The notes: generated by a model from the letters alone, not told the origin. Positions 40,090 to 51,366 are shown, counted from the stretch's first letter. The stretch is 57,498 nt of DNA from Leclercia adecarboxylata (GCA_002360945.1 DERO01000018.1:1-57498), one strand, 5' to 3'. Numbers and translations are program-made.

Positions 40090-40130
40090 CAACGGCTATC
40101 GTCTTCTGACCATAGCCGTTTTTGTTTTTT
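40090..40130 (+). terminator. Intrinsic terminator between the riboswitch and alx
   Basis: AACGGCTAT (40091-40099) pairs with ATAGCCGTT (40112-40120) and is followed by TTTGTTTTTT. It sits upstream of the alx Shine-Dalgarno AAGGAAAA, a position for attenuation. Confidence 0.85.
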
Positions 40131-40148
40131 ACGCGTAAGGAAAATAGT

Positions 40149-41117
40149 ATGCATTCTGTCGGCACTCCAATGTTATGGGGCGGATTCGCAGTCGTCGTGC
40201 TCATCATGTTGGCGATAGACCTCTTTTTACAGGGGCGTCGCGGCGCACATGGCATGACCATGAAACAGGCGGCCGCCTGGTCGCTGGTGTGGGTCACCCT
40301 CTCCCTGCTCTTCTGCGCCGCCTTCTGGTGGTACCTTTCCATCACCCAGGGCCGTGCGGTGGCCGATCCCCAGGCGCTGGCGTTCCTGACGGGCTATCTG
40401 ATTGAAAAAGCCCTGGCGGTGGATAACGTCTTCGTCTGGCTGATGCTGTTTAGCTATTTTGCTGTGCCTGCGGCGCTGCAGCGTCGGGTGCTGGTGTACG
40501 GTGTGCTGGGCGCGATTATCCTGCGTACCATCATGATCTTCGCCGGTAGCTGGCTGATTACTCAGTTCGAATGGCTGCTGTACGTCTTCGGTGCGTTCCT
40601 GCTGTTTACCGGCGTGAAGATGGCGCTGGCGAAGGAAGATGAAACCGGTATTGGCGAGAAGCCGCTGGTGCGCTGGATCCGCGGCCACCTGCGCATGACC
40701 GACACCATCGAGAATGAGCACTTCTTCGTGCGTAAGAACGGCCTGCTGTTCGCCACCCCGCTGCTGCTGGTGCTGATCATGGTTGAGCTGAGCGACGTGA
40801 TCTTTGCGGTAGACAGTATCCCGGCGATCTTCGCTGTGACCACTGACCCGTTCATCGTGCTGACCTCAAACCTGTTCGCGATCCTTGGCCTGCGCGCCAT
40901 GTACTTCCTGCTGGCGGGCGTGGCGGAGCGCTTCTCGATGCTGAAGTACGGCCTGTCGGTGATCCTGGTGTTTATCGGTATCAAGATGATGATCGTCGAT
41001 TTCTACCACATCCCAATCGCCATCTCGCTGGGCGTGGTCTTCGGTATCCTGGTGCTGACCCTGATTATCAACGCCTGGGTGAACCACCAGCACGATAAGA
41101 AGCGGCAGATCCAGTAA
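40149..41117 (+). CDS. alx: Alx, TerC-family manganese exporter
   Basis: Inner-membrane protein of the TerC family, in E. coli induced by alkaline pH and Mn2+ and linked to Mn2+ export. I chose the ATG at 40149 ([20 protein letters not shown]), with AAGGA eight bases upstream, giving 322 residues against 321 in E. coli; the frame opens nine codons earlier inside the terminator. About nine membrane helices are present. The family signatures [19 protein letters not shown] and [19 protein letters not shown], with paired acidic residues, are complete. Expression should be set by the leader riboswitch. Confidence 0.97.
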   Translation: MHSVGTPMLWGGFAVVVLIMLAIDLFLQGRRGAHGMTMKQAAAWSLVWVTLSLLFCAAFWWYLSITQGRAVADPQALAFLTGYLIEKALAVDNVFVWLMLFSYFAVPAALQRRVLVYGVLGAIILRTIMIFAGSWLITQFEWLLYVFGAFLLFTGVKMALAKEDETGIGEKPLVRWIRGHLRMTDTIENEHFFVRKNGLLFATPLLLVLIMVELSDVIFAVDSIPAIFAVTTDPFIVLTSNLFAILGLRAMYFLLAGVAERFSMLKYGLSVILVFIGIKMMIVDFYHIPIAISLGVVFGILVLTLIINAWVNHQHDKKRQIQ

Positions 41118-41135
41118 GGGGTCTGGTGCGGTTTG

Positions 41136-41172
41136 ATGCCCTCACCCCGACCCTCTCCCACAGGGAGAGGGA
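41136..41172. repeat. Palindromic intergenic repeat after alx
   Basis: gatgccctcaccccgaccct followed by ctcccacagggagaggg. Same family as 791-876, in the opposite orientation to 42691-42738. Confidence 0.8.
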
Positions 41173-41182
41173 GCAAACATTA

Positions 41183-41215
41183 AAAACGGCAACTCAGGTT
41201 GCCGTTTTGCTTTTA
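41183..41215 (+). terminator. Intrinsic terminator after alx
   Basis: AAAACGGCAAC (41183-41193) and GTTGCCGTTTT (41198-41208) form a perfect stem with a TCAG loop, followed by GCTTTT. An almost identical hairpin ends sstT. Confidence 0.85.
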
Positions 41216-41408
41216 CCTCTGCCACCCGACAAAAATGTAAATATACAGTTAAAAAATATGACGCAGCACGTAAAACCCAGCATTTTACGCTTCCCACGCA
41301 TTGCGCTTTCAATATACTCAATCTTGCAAAACACACACCTCTAACCGGGATGATAAGTGCCTGAGAGCACCTCCGGGACGGAACGCAATTTCACTGAAGG
41401 AATTTTCT

Positions 41409-42650
41409 ATGACCACACAATCTTCTGGTCTGCTCGCGCGTCTGACGCAGGGCAGCCTCGTCAAACAAATACTGATAGGCCTGGTGCTGGGTATTCTACT
41501 GGCGCTGGTTTCTAAACCGGCCGCCATCGCCACCGGCCTGCTCGGCACCCTGTTCGTTGGCGCGTTAAAAGCCGTCGCACCGGTGCTGGTGCTGATGCTG
41601 GTCATGGCCTCCATTGCCAACCACCAGCACGGCCAGAAAACCAATATTCGCCCGATTCTGTTCCTCTATCTGCTGGGCACCTTCTCTGCTGCGCTGACGG
41701 CGGTGGTGTTTAGCTTCCTGTTCCCGTCCACGCTGCACCTTACCTCAGCCGCGGGTGATATCACGCCACCATCTGGCATTGTCGAGGTACTTCGCGGCCT
41801 GCTGATGAGCATGGTCTCTAACCCGGTTGATGCCCTGCTGAATGCCAACTATATCGGTATTCTGGTGTGGGCTATCGGGCTGGGCTTTGCCCTGCGTCAC
41901 GGTAACGACACCACCAAAAACCTGGTCAACGACATGTCCAATGCCGTGACCTTTATGGTGAAAGTGGTGATCCGCTTTGCGCCAATCGGTATCTTCGGTC
42001 TGGTCTCCTCCACCCTGGCAACTACCGGGTTTGATACCCTGTGGGGCTACGCCCAGCTGCTGATCGTGCTGGTTGGCTGTATGCTGCTGGTGGCGCTGGT
42101 GATTAACCCGCTGCTGGTGTTCTGGCAGATCCGTCGTAACCCGTATCCGCTGGTGCTGATGTGTCTGCGTGAGAGCGGCGTGTATGCCTTCTTTACCCGC
42201 AGCTCTGCGGCGAACATTCCGGTGAACATGGCGCTGGCCGAGAAGCTGAACCTCGATCGTGACACCTACTCTGTCTCCATTCCGCTGGGTGCAACCGTCA
42301 ATATGGCGGGTGCGGCGATCACCATCACCGTGCTGACCTTAGCGGCTGTGCATACTCTGGGTATCCCGGTGGATCTGCCAACCGCGCTGCTGTTGAGCGT
42401 CGTGGCATCGCTGTGCGCCTGTGGCGCATCGGGTGTGGCGGGGGGGTCTCTGCTGCTGATCCCGCTGGCCTGTAATATGTTCGGTATCCCGAATGAGGTG
42501 GCCATGCAGGTGGTGGCGGTCGGCTTTATCATCGGCGTGCTGCAGGATTCCTGCGAAACGGCGCTGAACTCCTCGACTGACGTACTGTTTACCGCGGCGG
42601 CCTGTCAGGCTGAAGACGCGCGTCTGGCGAAAAACGCTTTGCGAGGTTAA
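41409..42650 (+). CDS. sstT: Serine/threonine:Na+ symporter SstT
   Basis: Inner-membrane symporter of the dicarboxylate/amino acid:cation family that takes up serine and threonine with Na+. I chose the ATG at 41409 ([20 protein letters not shown]), with GAAGGA eight bases upstream, giving 413 residues, one fewer than I recall for E. coli. About eight membrane helices plus re-entrant loops are visible, with the family motifs [20 protein letters not shown] and [14 protein letters not shown]. It is followed by its own hairpin terminator. Confidence 0.96.
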   Translation: MTTQSSGLLARLTQGSLVKQILIGLVLGILLALVSKPAAIATGLLGTLFVGALKAVAPVLVLMLVMASIANHQHGQKTNIRPILFLYLLGTFSAALTAVVFSFLFPSTLHLTSAAGDITPPSGIVEVLRGLLMSMVSNPVDALLNANYIGILVWAIGLGFALRHGNDTTKNLVNDMSNAVTFMVKVVIRFAPIGIFGLVSSTLATTGFDTLWGYAQLLIVLVGCMLLVALVINPLLVFWQIRRNPYPLVLMCLRESGVYAFFTRSSAANIPVNMALAEKLNLDRDTYSVSIPLGATVNMAGAAITITVLTLAAVHTLGIPVDLPTALLLSVVASLCACGASGVAGGSLLLIPLACNMFGIPNEVAMQVVAVGFIIGVLQDSCETALNSSTDVLFTAAACQAEDARLAKNALRG

Positions 42651-42654
42651 CAGC

Positions 42655-42683
42655 AAAACGGCAACCCATGGTTGCCGTTTTTA
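42655..42683 (+). terminator. Intrinsic terminator after sstT
   Basis: AAAACGGCAACC (42655-42666) and GGTTGCCGTTTT (42669-42681 region) form a stem with a short loop and run into TTTT. Confidence 0.85.
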
Positions 42684-42690
42684 GTGTTTG

Positions 42691-42738
42691 CACCCTCTCC
42701 CTGTGGGAGAGGGCTGGGGTGAGGGCACCAGGCCGCAC
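42691..42738. repeat. Palindromic intergenic repeat between sstT and uxaA
   Basis: caccctctccctgtgggaga followed by gggctggggtgagggcacca and ggccgcac. It is the least degenerate copy of the family in this window. Confidence 0.85.
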
Positions 42739-42742
42739 GTTA

Positions 42743-44230
42743 CTACAGCGTCACACCACTCTTAAAGATCGCCAGCTCGCGGAAATCGTTTTTCTCGTTG
42801 CTGGCCTGCTTGCCGTTAGCGATATCCACAATCACATCCACAAACTCTGTTAACAGCTGCGGCATCGCTTTGCCGTGGATCAGCTGACCGGCATCGAAAT
42901 CGATCCAGTGCTTTTTCTTCGCCGCCAGCTCGCTGTTGGTGGCGATTTTCACCGTCGGGACAAAACCACCGTACGGCGTGCCGCGACCGGTGCTGAACAG
43001 CACCATATGACAGCCCGCACCCGCCAGCGCGCTGGTGGCCACGGCATCGTTGCCCGGGGCGCTTAACAGGTTCAGACCCGGGGTGTTCAACCGCTCGCCG
43101 TAGCGCAGCACGTCCACCACCTGGCTGGCGCCCGCTTTCTGGGTGCAGCCGAGAGATTTCTCTTCGAGGGTGGTGATCCCGCCCGCTTTGTTACCCGGTG
43201 ATGGATTCTCGTAAATCGGCTGGTTGTGGGCGATAAAGTACTGTTTGAAATCGTTGACCATGGTGACGGTCTTTTCAAAGGTCGCTTCATCGCGGCAGTG
43301 GCTCATCAAAATACGTTCCGCGCCAAACATCTCCGGCACTTCGGTCAGCACGGTGGTGCCGCCGTTGCTGATGACGTAGTCGGAGAACTGACCCAGCATC
43401 GGGTTGGCGGTAATGCCGGACAGGCCGTCCGAGCCGCCGCACTCCAGACCAAACTTCAGCTCGCTCAGCTTGCCCGCTTCACGCTGGTCGTGACGCATCA
43501 CCTCATACAGCTGATGCAGATGCTCCAGCCCGGCTTCCACTTCGTCGTCCTGATGCTGACAGACCATAAAGTGGACGCGTGCCGGATCGAAATCCCCCAG
43601 CGTTTCGCGGAAGGCATCGACCTGGTTGTTCTCGCAGCCGAGACCGATTACCAGCACCGCCCCGGCGTTCGGGTGGCGCACCATGTTTTGCAGCATGGTG
43701 CGGGTGTTGATGTGATCGTCACCCAGCTGGGAGCAGCCGTAGGTGTGGCTGAACAGGTGGACGCCGTCAGTGCCTTCTGCCTGATTGGTCTCTTTCAGGA
43801 ACCGGCTCTGGATCTGACGGGCGATGCCGTTGACGCAGCCGACGGTCGGCAGGATCCACAGCTCATTGCGGATCCCCACCTCTCCGCTGGCGCGGCGGTA
43901 GATCTGGACGTCACGATCCGCCGCCTGGCGGGCCTCAGCCTGTAACTCAGGTTGATAGCTGTACTCATCCAGATCGCTCAGATTGGTGCGGGTATTGTGG
44001 GAGTGAATGAATTCACCCGCCGCGATATCCGCCAGCGCATGGCCGATAGGCAGACCGTATTTGACGACGTTCTCCCCTTTGGCAATGGGTTGCAGGGCGA
44101 ATTTGTGCCCGCGCGCCACGTCCTGGCGCAGCGTGACGGTCTGGTTGTCAAAGGTGACGTCCAGGCCTTCGCTCAGGTCGGCCAGCGCGACCGCGACGTT
44201 ATCCAGCGAATGGATCTTGATGTATTGCAT
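42743..44230 (-). CDS. uxaA: Altronate dehydratase
   Basis: Dehydrates D-altronate to 2-keto-3-deoxygluconate in galacturonate breakdown. It has 495 residues, the E. coli length. An N-terminal SAF-type domain (MQYIKIHSLDNVAVALADLS) is joined to the large UxaA domain with TVGCVNGIARQI, HTYGCSQLGDD, GLECGGSDGLSGI and CTQKAGASQVVDVL; the cysteines fit its iron dependence. It starts 17 bases after the uxaC stop, so uxaC-uxaA form an operon. Confidence 0.97.
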   Translation of the reverse strand: MQYIKIHSLDNVAVALADLSEGLDVTFDNQTVTLRQDVARGHKFALQPIAKGENVVKYGLPIGHALADIAAGEFIHSHNTRTNLSDLDEYSYQPELQAEARQAADRDVQIYRRASGEVGIRNELWILPTVGCVNGIARQIQSRFLKETNQAEGTDGVHLFSHTYGCSQLGDDHINTRTMLQNMVRHPNAGAVLVIGLGCENNQVDAFRETLGDFDPARVHFMVCQHQDDEVEAGLEHLHQLYEVMRHDQREAGKLSELKFGLECGGSDGLSGITANPMLGQFSDYVISNGGTTVLTEVPEMFGAERILMSHCRDEATFEKTVTMVNDFKQYFIAHNQPIYENPSPGNKAGGITTLEEKSLGCTQKAGASQVVDVLRYGERLNTPGLNLLSAPGNDAVATSALAGAGCHMVLFSTGRGTPYGGFVPTVKIATNSELAAKKKHWIDFDAGQLIHGKAMPQLLTEFVDVIVDIANGKQASNEKNDFRELAIFKSGVTL

Positions 44231-44247
44231 ATCAACCTCAGACGGCC

Positions 44248-45681
<1,434 letters not shown>

Positions 45682-45757
45682 TTACGAGTGCGTCAGAAAA
45701 GTATTGTTCAGATGCTGCAAAGTTATCACACCAATTTCCAGAGGCCGATGATTTTTT

Positions 45758-45895
45758 CGTGAGTTAGATCAATAAACGTCGACAAATAATCTACGCCCAA
45801 AGTGGTAAATACCGCTTAACCCCGCGCCAGCTCTGGCCTGACAGAGTGCAGACATTGTCCTTACAAAGATTGACACTTTTGTGATGTCACTCACC
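45758..45895. promoter_or_regulatory. uxaC/exuT control region: ExuR-like operator and CRP-like sites
   Basis: AAGTGGTAAATACCGCTT (45800-45817) is a near-perfect palindrome around GGTA/TACC, the centre of hexuronate-regulator sites. TGTGATGTCACTCACC (45880-45895) matches the CRP consensus TGTGA-N6-TCACA in 9 of 10 positions. CGTGAGTTAGATCAAT (45758-45773) is a weaker CRP match. They lie between the divergent uxaCA and exuT promoters. The exuT leader downstream (about 45900-46139) is long and rich in small repeats. Confidence 0.55.
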
Positions 45896-46139
45896 TTTTA
45901 AAGTTGTATGACAAGTTATCTTTTCGCCGTCGCAGATTATAAGCCGACGGAATGCGTTACCGGTGCCTCAGGCATCGGACTCAGCGGTAAGGATACCGAC
46001 TTATGCACGTTTACTTATGGCAAGGTTCGGGTCGTTCCGGGAGCCATCCCGGTAACGCCCTCCCGTTGATAAACATCTCACGCCTGGCGTAGGGATGCCC
46101 GTACTCCGGTGCGGCAATAACATAACGATGAGGTTTTAC

Positions 46140-47438
46140 ATGCGTAAAATTAAAGGGTTACGTTGGTACATGATCGCACTGGTGACGCTTGGCACCGTGC
46201 TGGGCTACCTGACGCGTAACACCATAGCGGCGGCTGCGCCGACGCTGATGGAAGAGCTGCACATCTCCACACAACAATATTCTTATATTATCGCGGCCTA
46301 CTCCGCGGCTTATACCATCATGCAGCCGGTAGCAGGCTACGTGCTGGATATCCTGGGTACCAAGGTCGGCTACGCAGTGTTCGCCGTCACCTGGGCTATC
46401 TTCTGCGGCGCAACCGCGCTGGCAGGCAGCTGGGGCGGCCTGGCGCTGGCCCGTGGCGCGGTCGGTGCGGCAGAAGCAGCGATGATCCCTGCGGGTCTGA
46501 AAGCGGCGTCCGAGTGGTTCCCGGCGAAAGAGCGTTCCATCGCGGTGGGCTACTTCAACGTCGGTTCCTCTATCGGCGCAATGATTGCTCCGCCGCTGGT
46601 TGTCTGGGCTATCGTGATGCACAGCTGGCAACTGGCGTTTATCCTCTCCGGCGTGCTGAGCTTCGCCTGGGCAATGGCCTGGCTGATCTTCTACAAACAC
46701 CCGCGCGATCAGAAGAAGCTGTCTGAAGAAGAACGCGACTACATCATCGGCGGCCAGGAGTCACAGCACCAGACCAACAACGGCAAGAAGATGTCTGTCC
46801 TGCAGATCCTGGGTACCCGTCAGTTCTGGGGTATCGCCCTGCCGCGCTTCCTGGCAGAACCGGCCTGGGGTACCTTCAACGCCTGGATCCCGCTGTTCAT
46901 GTTTAAAGTCTACGGCTTTAACCTGAAAGAGATCGCCATGTTCGCCTGGATGCCCATGCTGTTCGCTGACCTGGGGTGTATCGTCGGCGGCTACCTGCCA
47001 CCGCTGTTCCAGCGCTGGTTTGGCGTGAACCTGATTGTCTCCCGTAAAATGGTCGTGACCATGGGTGCCCTGCTGATGATTGGCCCAGGCATGATCGGTC
47101 TGTTCACCAGCCCATATGTGGCTATTGGCCTGCTGTGTATCGGTGGTTTTGCTCACCAGTCACTGTCCGGTGCACTGATTACGCTCTCTTCTGACGTCTT
47201 CGGTCGTAACGAAGTGGCAACCGCCAACGGCCTGACCGGGATGGCGGCCTGGACCGCCAGCACCATGTTCGCTCTGGTGGTCGGTGCGCTGGCTGACACC
47301 ATCGGCTTCAGCCCGCTGTTCGCGGTACTGGCTGTGTTCGACCTGATGGGTGCAGTGCTTATCTGGACGGTGCTGAAAAACAAATCCGCAGAAGAACTGC
47401 AGAAAGAGTCCGTTGGAAGGCCGGCAACACAGAGTTAG
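46140..47438 (+). CDS. exuT: Hexuronate transporter ExuT
   Basis: Major-facilitator proton symporter for galacturonate and glucuronate. I chose the ATG at 46140 (MRKIKGLRWYMIALVTLGTV), six bases after GAGG, giving 432 residues; the frame opens 15 codons upstream. Twelve membrane helices are expected. MFS features include the N-terminal loop YVLDILGTKVGYAVFAVTWA, the conserved ARGAVGAAEAAMIPAGLKAA and SEWFPAKERSIAVGYFNVGS. Divergent from uxaCA; exuR follows after a REP cluster. Confidence 0.96.
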   Translation: MRKIKGLRWYMIALVTLGTVLGYLTRNTIAAAAPTLMEELHISTQQYSYIIAAYSAAYTIMQPVAGYVLDILGTKVGYAVFAVTWAIFCGATALAGSWGGLALARGAVGAAEAAMIPAGLKAASEWFPAKERSIAVGYFNVGSSIGAMIAPPLVVWAIVMHSWQLAFILSGVLSFAWAMAWLIFYKHPRDQKKLSEEERDYIIGGQESQHQTNNGKKMSVLQILGTRQFWGIALPRFLAEPAWGTFNAWIPLFMFKVYGFNLKEIAMFAWMPMLFADLGCIVGGYLPPLFQRWFGVNLIVSRKMVVTMGALLMIGPGMIGLFTSPYVAIGLLCIGGFAHQSLSGALITLSSDVFGRNEVATANGLTGMAAWTASTMFALVVGALADTIGFSPLFAVLAVFDLMGAVLIWTVLKNKSAEELQKESVGRPATQS

Positions 47439-47443
47439 TGTTT

Positions 47444-47516
47444 AATGCCGGGTGGCGCTGCGCTTACCCGGCCTACAACACCCGTAGGCCCGCGCAAGCG
47501 CAGCGCCGCCGGGCAT
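47444..47516. repeat. REP/BIME pair between exuT and exuR
   Basis: atgccgggtggcgctgcgct with tacccggcctac, then cgtaggcccgcgcaagcgca with gcgccgccgggcat, in opposite orientation. Confidence 0.9.
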
Positions 47517-47518
47517 AT

Positions 47519-47545
47519 AAAGGCCGCTCCTGAGCGGCTTTTTTG
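47519..47545 (+). terminator. Intrinsic terminator after exuT
   Basis: GCCGCTC (47523-47529) and GAGCGGC (47532-47538) form a perfect 7-bp stem followed by TTTTTTGC. Confidence 0.85.
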
Positions 47546-47617
47546 CGGGTCAAATCTGGAGACAAACGGGCAAAAGTGGTATAACAAATCATTAGCCATA
47601 CCCTGCCTGGAGCGCAT

Positions 47618-48394
47618 ATGGAAATCAACGAACCCCGTCGTCTTTATCAGCAGCTCGCTGCCGAGCTGAAATCTCGCATTGAGCAAGGCGTTTATCTGGT
47701 GGGTGATAAATTACCTGCCGAGCGCTTTATCGCTGATGAGAAGAGCGTAAGCCGCACCGTGGTTCGCGAAGCCATCATCATGCTGGAAGTTGAAGGCTAT
47801 GTTGAAGTGCGTAAGGGTTCTGGCATTCACGTCATCTCAAGTCAGGCTAAACACTCCCTGGCACCGGACGAAAATCTGGAATTTGCTAACTACGGCCCCT
47901 TTGAGTTGCTCCAGGCCCGTCAGCTTATCGAAAGCAATATCGCCGAGTTTGCTGCGACCCAGGTGACCAAGCAGGACATCATGAAGCTGATGGAGATTCA
48001 GGATAACGCGCGTAAAGAAAAATGTTTCCGCGACTCCGAGTGGGATCTGCAGTTTCACGTTCAGGTAGCCCTTGCCACGCAAAATACCGCCCTGGCAGCA
48101 ATCGTCGAAAAAATGTGGACTCAGCGCGTTCATAACCCGTACTGGAAAAAACTGCACGATCACATCGATTCCCGTACCGTGGATAACTGGTGCGACGATC
48201 ATGACCAGATCCTCAAGGCCCTGATCCGTAAAGACCCGCATGCAGCAAAAGTTGCGATGTGGCAGCATCTTGAGAACACCAAACAGATGCTGTTCAATGA
48301 AACCAGCGACGACTTCGAATTCAACGCCGACCGCTATCTTTTTGCGGAAAACCCGGTGGTTCACCTCGATAGCGCCGTCAGTCACGCGAAATAA
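47618..48394 (+). CDS. exuR: Hexuronate regulon repressor ExuR
   Basis: GntR/FadR-type repressor of uxaCA, exuT and related hexuronate genes, released by hexuronate metabolites. It has 258 residues, as in E. coli. The winged helix spans residues 5-70 ([57 protein letters not shown]) and is followed by the all-helical FCD ligand domain ([37 protein letters not shown]). An inverted GGTAT/ATACC pair just upstream (47578-47602) may be an own-operator. Confidence 0.96.
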   Translation: MEINEPRRLYQQLAAELKSRIEQGVYLVGDKLPAERFIADEKSVSRTVVREAIIMLEVEGYVEVRKGSGIHVISSQAKHSLAPDENLEFANYGPFELLQARQLIESNIAEFAATQVTKQDIMKLMEIQDNARKEKCFRDSEWDLQFHVQVALATQNTALAAIVEKMWTQRVHNPYWKKLHDHIDSRTVDNWCDDHDQILKALIRKDPHAAKVAMWQHLENTKQMLFNETSDDFEFNADRYLFAENPVVHLDSAVSHAK

Positions 48395-48744
48395 GTCCCC
48401 TTTTCTACCGGCAGGCGCTTCGCTGCGCCTTTCGCTCCGGTGGGTAAGCAAACCTTTAGAGTGTCAGCGTTTGTAAAAGACCTCGCGTCTCCTCCCAGGG
48501 TTAAGCCAAAATCAATTCAGGAATGATGCAAATACTGTGACGGATCCCTTCAGGCTTTGTTACAATTAGATGCATTTAGCCGTTTAGCTTGTTAGTTAGT
48601 GCTTGCTTACTTTGCCACTTAACAGGGAACAGTTCTGGCCACATATTGTGTCCGCGAGCGACCATGATGAAATTATAAAAAATGTCGCCGTGCTGTTTGA
48701 CCCGGTTGACAGGTGTGCCGTTAACCGATTTTCAGGAACACTGA
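48395..48744. other. Intergenic exuR-yqjA, no gene seen
   Basis: 350 bases. The stretch after exuR holds a small hairpin-prone segment (ggcgcttcgctgcgcctttc). Nearer yqjA it is AT-richer. Open frames run into yqjA out of phase and look like shadows. In E. coli yqjA-mzrA is driven by CpxR, but I find no clear GTAAA-N5-GTAAA pair here. Confidence 0.4.
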
Positions 48745-49407
48745 ATGGAACTTTTGACCCAACTACTGAATGCCTTATGGGCTCAGGATTTCGAAACGCT
48801 GGCCAATCCTTCCATGATTGGCATGCTCTATTTTGTCCTGTTTATGATCCTGTTTCTTGAAAACGGTCTGCTGCCTGCCGCTTTCCTGCCCGGCGATAGC
48901 CTGCTGGTGCTGGTAGGCGTACTCTGCGCAAAAGGGGCAATGCAGTTTCCGCAAACCGTCCTGCTACTGACCATTGCCGCCAGTCTCGGCTGCTGGGTGA
49001 GCTATATCCAGGGGCGATGGCTGGGCAATACGCGCATTGTGCAAAACTGGCTTTCCCATCTTCCGGCACACTATCACCAGCGCGCACACCACCTGTTCCA
49101 CAAGCACGGGCTTTCCGCGCTGCTGGTAGGCCGCTTCATCGCTTTTGTCCGTACCCTGCTGCCAACCATTGCCGGTCTCTCGGGCCTGAGCAGCACCCGT
49201 TTTCAGTTCTTTAACTGGATGAGCGGCCTGCTGTGGGTACTTATCCTCACCACCCTTGGCTACCTGCTCGGCAAAACCCCGGTCTTCCTGAAGTACGAAG
49301 ACCAGCTGATGTCCTGTCTGATGCTGCTGCCCGTGGTGCTGCTGGTGTTTGGCCTGATTGGCTCGCTGGTGGTGCTGTGGAAGAAAAAACACGGAAATCA
49401 GGGGTAA
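48745..49407 (+). CDS. yqjA: DedA-family inner-membrane transporter YqjA
   Basis: Member of the DedA/SNARE-associated superfamily. In E. coli it supports membrane energetics, alkaline-pH and drug tolerance, and is thought to be a proton-coupled transporter. It has 220 residues. The essential residues reported for YqjA are conserved at the same numbers: Glu39 (LFLENGLLP), Asp51 (FLPGDSLL), Arg130 and Arg136 ([17 protein letters not shown]). mzrA follows four bases after the stop, the yqjA-mzrA pair of the Cpx envelope-stress response. Confidence 0.96.
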   Translation: MELLTQLLNALWAQDFETLANPSMIGMLYFVLFMILFLENGLLPAAFLPGDSLLVLVGVLCAKGAMQFPQTVLLLTIAASLGCWVSYIQGRWLGNTRIVQNWLSHLPAHYHQRAHHLFHKHGLSALLVGRFIAFVRTLLPTIAGLSGLSSTRFQFFNWMSGLLWVLILTTLGYLLGKTPVFLKYEDQLMSCLMLLPVVLLVFGLIGSLVVLWKKKHGNQG

Positions 49408-49411
49408 GGTG

Positions 49412-49795
49412 ATGCGTAATTCAACCCCATCACTGCGTCGTCTCTCTTACGCCATGGTTGCGCTGATGATGTTCAGCGCCTTATTGCTGGCCTGGACGGC
49501 GCTGCAAAAGCAGGAGTCGACGCTGGCCATCCGCTCCGTAAATCAGGGCACCAGCATGCCCGATGGCTTCTCCATCTGGCACCATCTGGATGCAAACGGC
49601 ATTCAATTTAAGAGCATAACCCCACAGAATGACGTGTTGCTGATCACCTTCGACTCCAGCGTGCAGAGCGCCGCAGCGAAGAAGGTGCTCGATCGAAGTC
49701 TGCCGCACGGTTATATCATTGCCCAACAGGATGAGGGGAATCAGGCGTCTGCCTGGCTGACGCGTCTGCGTGATACTTCACGCCTGTTAGGCTAA
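49412..49795 (+). CDS. mzrA: EnvZ/OmpR modulator MzrA
   Basis: Small inner-membrane protein that contacts EnvZ and links the Cpx and EnvZ/OmpR two-component systems. I chose the ATG at 49412 ([20 protein letters not shown]), giving 127 residues as in E. coli; the frame continues into yqjA. One N-terminal membrane helix ([20 protein letters not shown]) precedes a periplasmic domain. TAAGG overlapping the end of yqjA is the likely ribosome site, so the pair is coupled. Confidence 0.94.
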   Translation: MRNSTPSLRRLSYAMVALMMFSALLLAWTALQKQESTLAIRSVNQGTSMPDGFSIWHHLDANGIQFKSITPQNDVLLITFDSSVQSAAAKKVLDRSLPHGYIIAQQDEGNQASAWLTRLRDTSRLLG

Positions 49796-49950
49796 ATTTC
49801 CACTATTCTGAATCTTTTCACTCACTTTGGTGATATCACCGTTTACTTACTATGCTTAAGTACGCGGAGCACCTCCCACTCGTACTCCGCACAACTCTGG
49901 AAATCGACATTCCCGTAGGGCATGTCGAAAAACAATGGAAGGTTTTCATA

Positions 49951-50319
49951 ATGAATTACCGCATCGCCCTGGGCCTCGCCCTTTTTTCTTTAAGCGCAGC
50001 ATCATTCGCGTCTTCTCTGTGTCAGGAGAAGGAAAAGGACATCCAACGCGAGATCAGTTACGCTGAAAAGCATAACAATCAGAGTCGAATCAATGGGCTG
50101 CAGAAGGCCCTTAGCGAAGTTAAAGCTAACTGTTCAGACAGCAAGCTACGTGCCGATCATCAGCACAAGATTGCCGATCAGAAAGAGGAGATTGCTGAGC
50201 GCCGCCGGGATCTGGCGGAAGCAAAAGAGAAAGGCGATGCGGACAAGATTACTAAACGTGAGCATAAACTGCTGGAAGCGGAGAACGAGCTGAAAGCGCT
50301 AGAGTCTCGCGATTACTGA
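49951..50319 (+). CDS. yqjC: YqjC, periplasmic DUF1090 protein
   Basis: 122 residues from the ATG at 49951 (MNYRIALGLALFSLSAASFA), the E. coli length. A cleavable signal peptide (ends near SFA) is followed by a Lys/Glu-rich helical protein with two cysteines (SLCQEKEKD, VKANCSDSK) and a long coiled coil (HKIADQKEEIAERRRDLAEA). Function unknown. It heads the yqjCDEK cluster, 30 bases before yqjD. Confidence 0.93.
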   Translation: MNYRIALGLALFSLSAASFASSLCQEKEKDIQREISYAEKHNNQSRINGLQKALSEVKANCSDSKLRADHQHKIADQKEEIAERRRDLAEAKEKGDADKITKREHKLLEAENELKALESRDY

Positions 50320-50348
50320 TTTAATGGACATCTTAACAGGAGAGAATC

Positions 50349-50654
50349 ATGTCAAAAGATACTACGTCAGACCATTTACGCGCTGAACTGAAGTCCCTGG
50401 CGGATACCCTGGAAGAGGTGCTGAGCTCCTCGAGCAGTAAGTCGAAAGAAGAGCTGAGTAAACTGCGCCATAAAGCGGAGCAGGCCCTTCACGAGAGCCG
50501 CTACCGTCTGGGTGAAACCAGCGATGTGCTGGCGAAACAGACCCGTGAAGCTGCTGCGCGCGCCGACGAGTACGTACGCGAAAATCCGTGGGCCGGGGTA
50601 GGTATCGGTGCTGCGGTTGGCGTCGTCATCGGCATGCTCCTGACGCGACGTTAA
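50349..50654 (+). CDS. yqjD: YqjD, ribosome-associated membrane-anchored protein (DUF883)
   Basis: 101 residues, as in E. coli. The soluble helical part (TSDHLRAELKSLADTLEEVL) is followed by ENPWAGVGIGAAVGVVIGML, the single C-terminal membrane anchor with RR tail. In E. coli YqjD and its paralogues ElaB and YgaM bind stationary-phase ribosomes at the inner membrane. yqjE begins two bases after its stop. AGGAG lies seven bases before the ATG. Confidence 0.95.
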   Translation: MSKDTTSDHLRAELKSLADTLEEVLSSSSSKSKEELSKLRHKAEQALHESRYRLGETSDVLAKQTREAAARADEYVRENPWAGVGIGAAVGVVIGMLLTRR

Positions 50655-50656
50655 TT

Positions 50657-51055
50657 ATGGAAGATTCACGTCAACCACAAGGGCCCGCAAAAAACGTCCT
50701 CGGTATCGGACAGCGGATTTTAACCACCCTCGTCGGCATTGCGGAGACACGTATCCGTCTGGCGGTGGTTGAACTGGAAGAAGAGAAAGCGAACATCTTC
50801 CAGCTGCTACTGATGTTGGGGTTGACCATGCTCTTCGCCGCCTTTGGCCTGATGAGCCTGATGGTATTGATTATCTGGGCAATCGATCCGCAGTATCGCC
50901 TCAATGCGATGATCGCCACGACAGCTGTGCTGCTGCTTGCCGCCCTGATAGGGGGAATATGGACGATGCGCAAAGTGCGCCACTCCACCCTGCTCCATCA
51001 TACCCGTAAGGAACTGGCCAACGATCGGTCATTGCTGGAGGATGAGAAAAAGTGA
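50657..51055 (+). CDS. yqjE: YqjE, small inner-membrane protein (holin-superfamily fold)
   Basis: 132 residues from the ATG at 50657 (MEDSRQPQGPAKNVLGIGQR); the longer frame overlaps yqjD. Two membrane helices are seen (LLLMLGLTMLFAAFGLMSLM / AMIATTAVLLLAALIGGIW), joined by WAIDPQYRLN, with a charged C-tail. The family is conserved next to YqjD; function unknown. The stop overlaps the yqjK start as GTGA. Confidence 0.94.
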   Translation: MEDSRQPQGPAKNVLGIGQRILTTLVGIAETRIRLAVVELEEEKANIFQLLLMLGLTMLFAAFGLMSLMVLIIWAIDPQYRLNAMIATTAVLLLAALIGGIWTMRKVRHSTLLHHTRKELANDRSLLEDEKK

Positions 51056-51366
51056 GCAGAAGCGCTGCAGAACGTGAGCGAGAAAAGGCTTTTTTGCTGA
51101 GCCAGATCCAGCAGCAACGGATTGATCTGTCAGCGAGCACCCGTGACTGGCTGGAGGTGACCCACGCTTACGATCGTGGCTGGAATACCTTCCTGAGCCT
51201 CCGTTCCTGGGCGCTGGTAGCGAGCAGCATTATGGCGGTGCGGGCAGTCCGACATCCGAATATGCTGATCCGCTGGGCGCGGCGCGGTTTCGGTATCTGG
51301 AGTGCCTGGAAGCTGGTTAAAACAACGCTTAATCAGCAGCAGTTACGCAAATACGACGCACGCTGA
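51052..51366 (+). CDS. yqjK: YqjK-like small protein
   Basis: 104 residues with a GTG start at 51052 that overlaps the yqjE stop. The charged N-terminus (SRSAAEREREKAFLLSQIQQ) is followed by a weakly hydrophobic centre (LRSWALVASSIMAVRAVRHP) and a basic end (RWARRGFGIWSAWKLVKTTL). It is conserved as the last gene of yqjCDEK; function unknown. A terminator follows. Confidence 0.92.
   Translation: MSRSAAEREREKAFLLSQIQQQRIDLSASTRDWLEVTHAYDRGWNTFLSLRSWALVASSIMAVRAVRHPNMLIRWARRGFGIWSAWKLVKTTLNQQQLRKYDAR

Noticed and set aside
48603..48860. 85-codon frame overlapping the start of yqjA
   Set aside because: Out of phase with yqjA, no ribosome site; yqjA itself matches E. coli in length and key residues.
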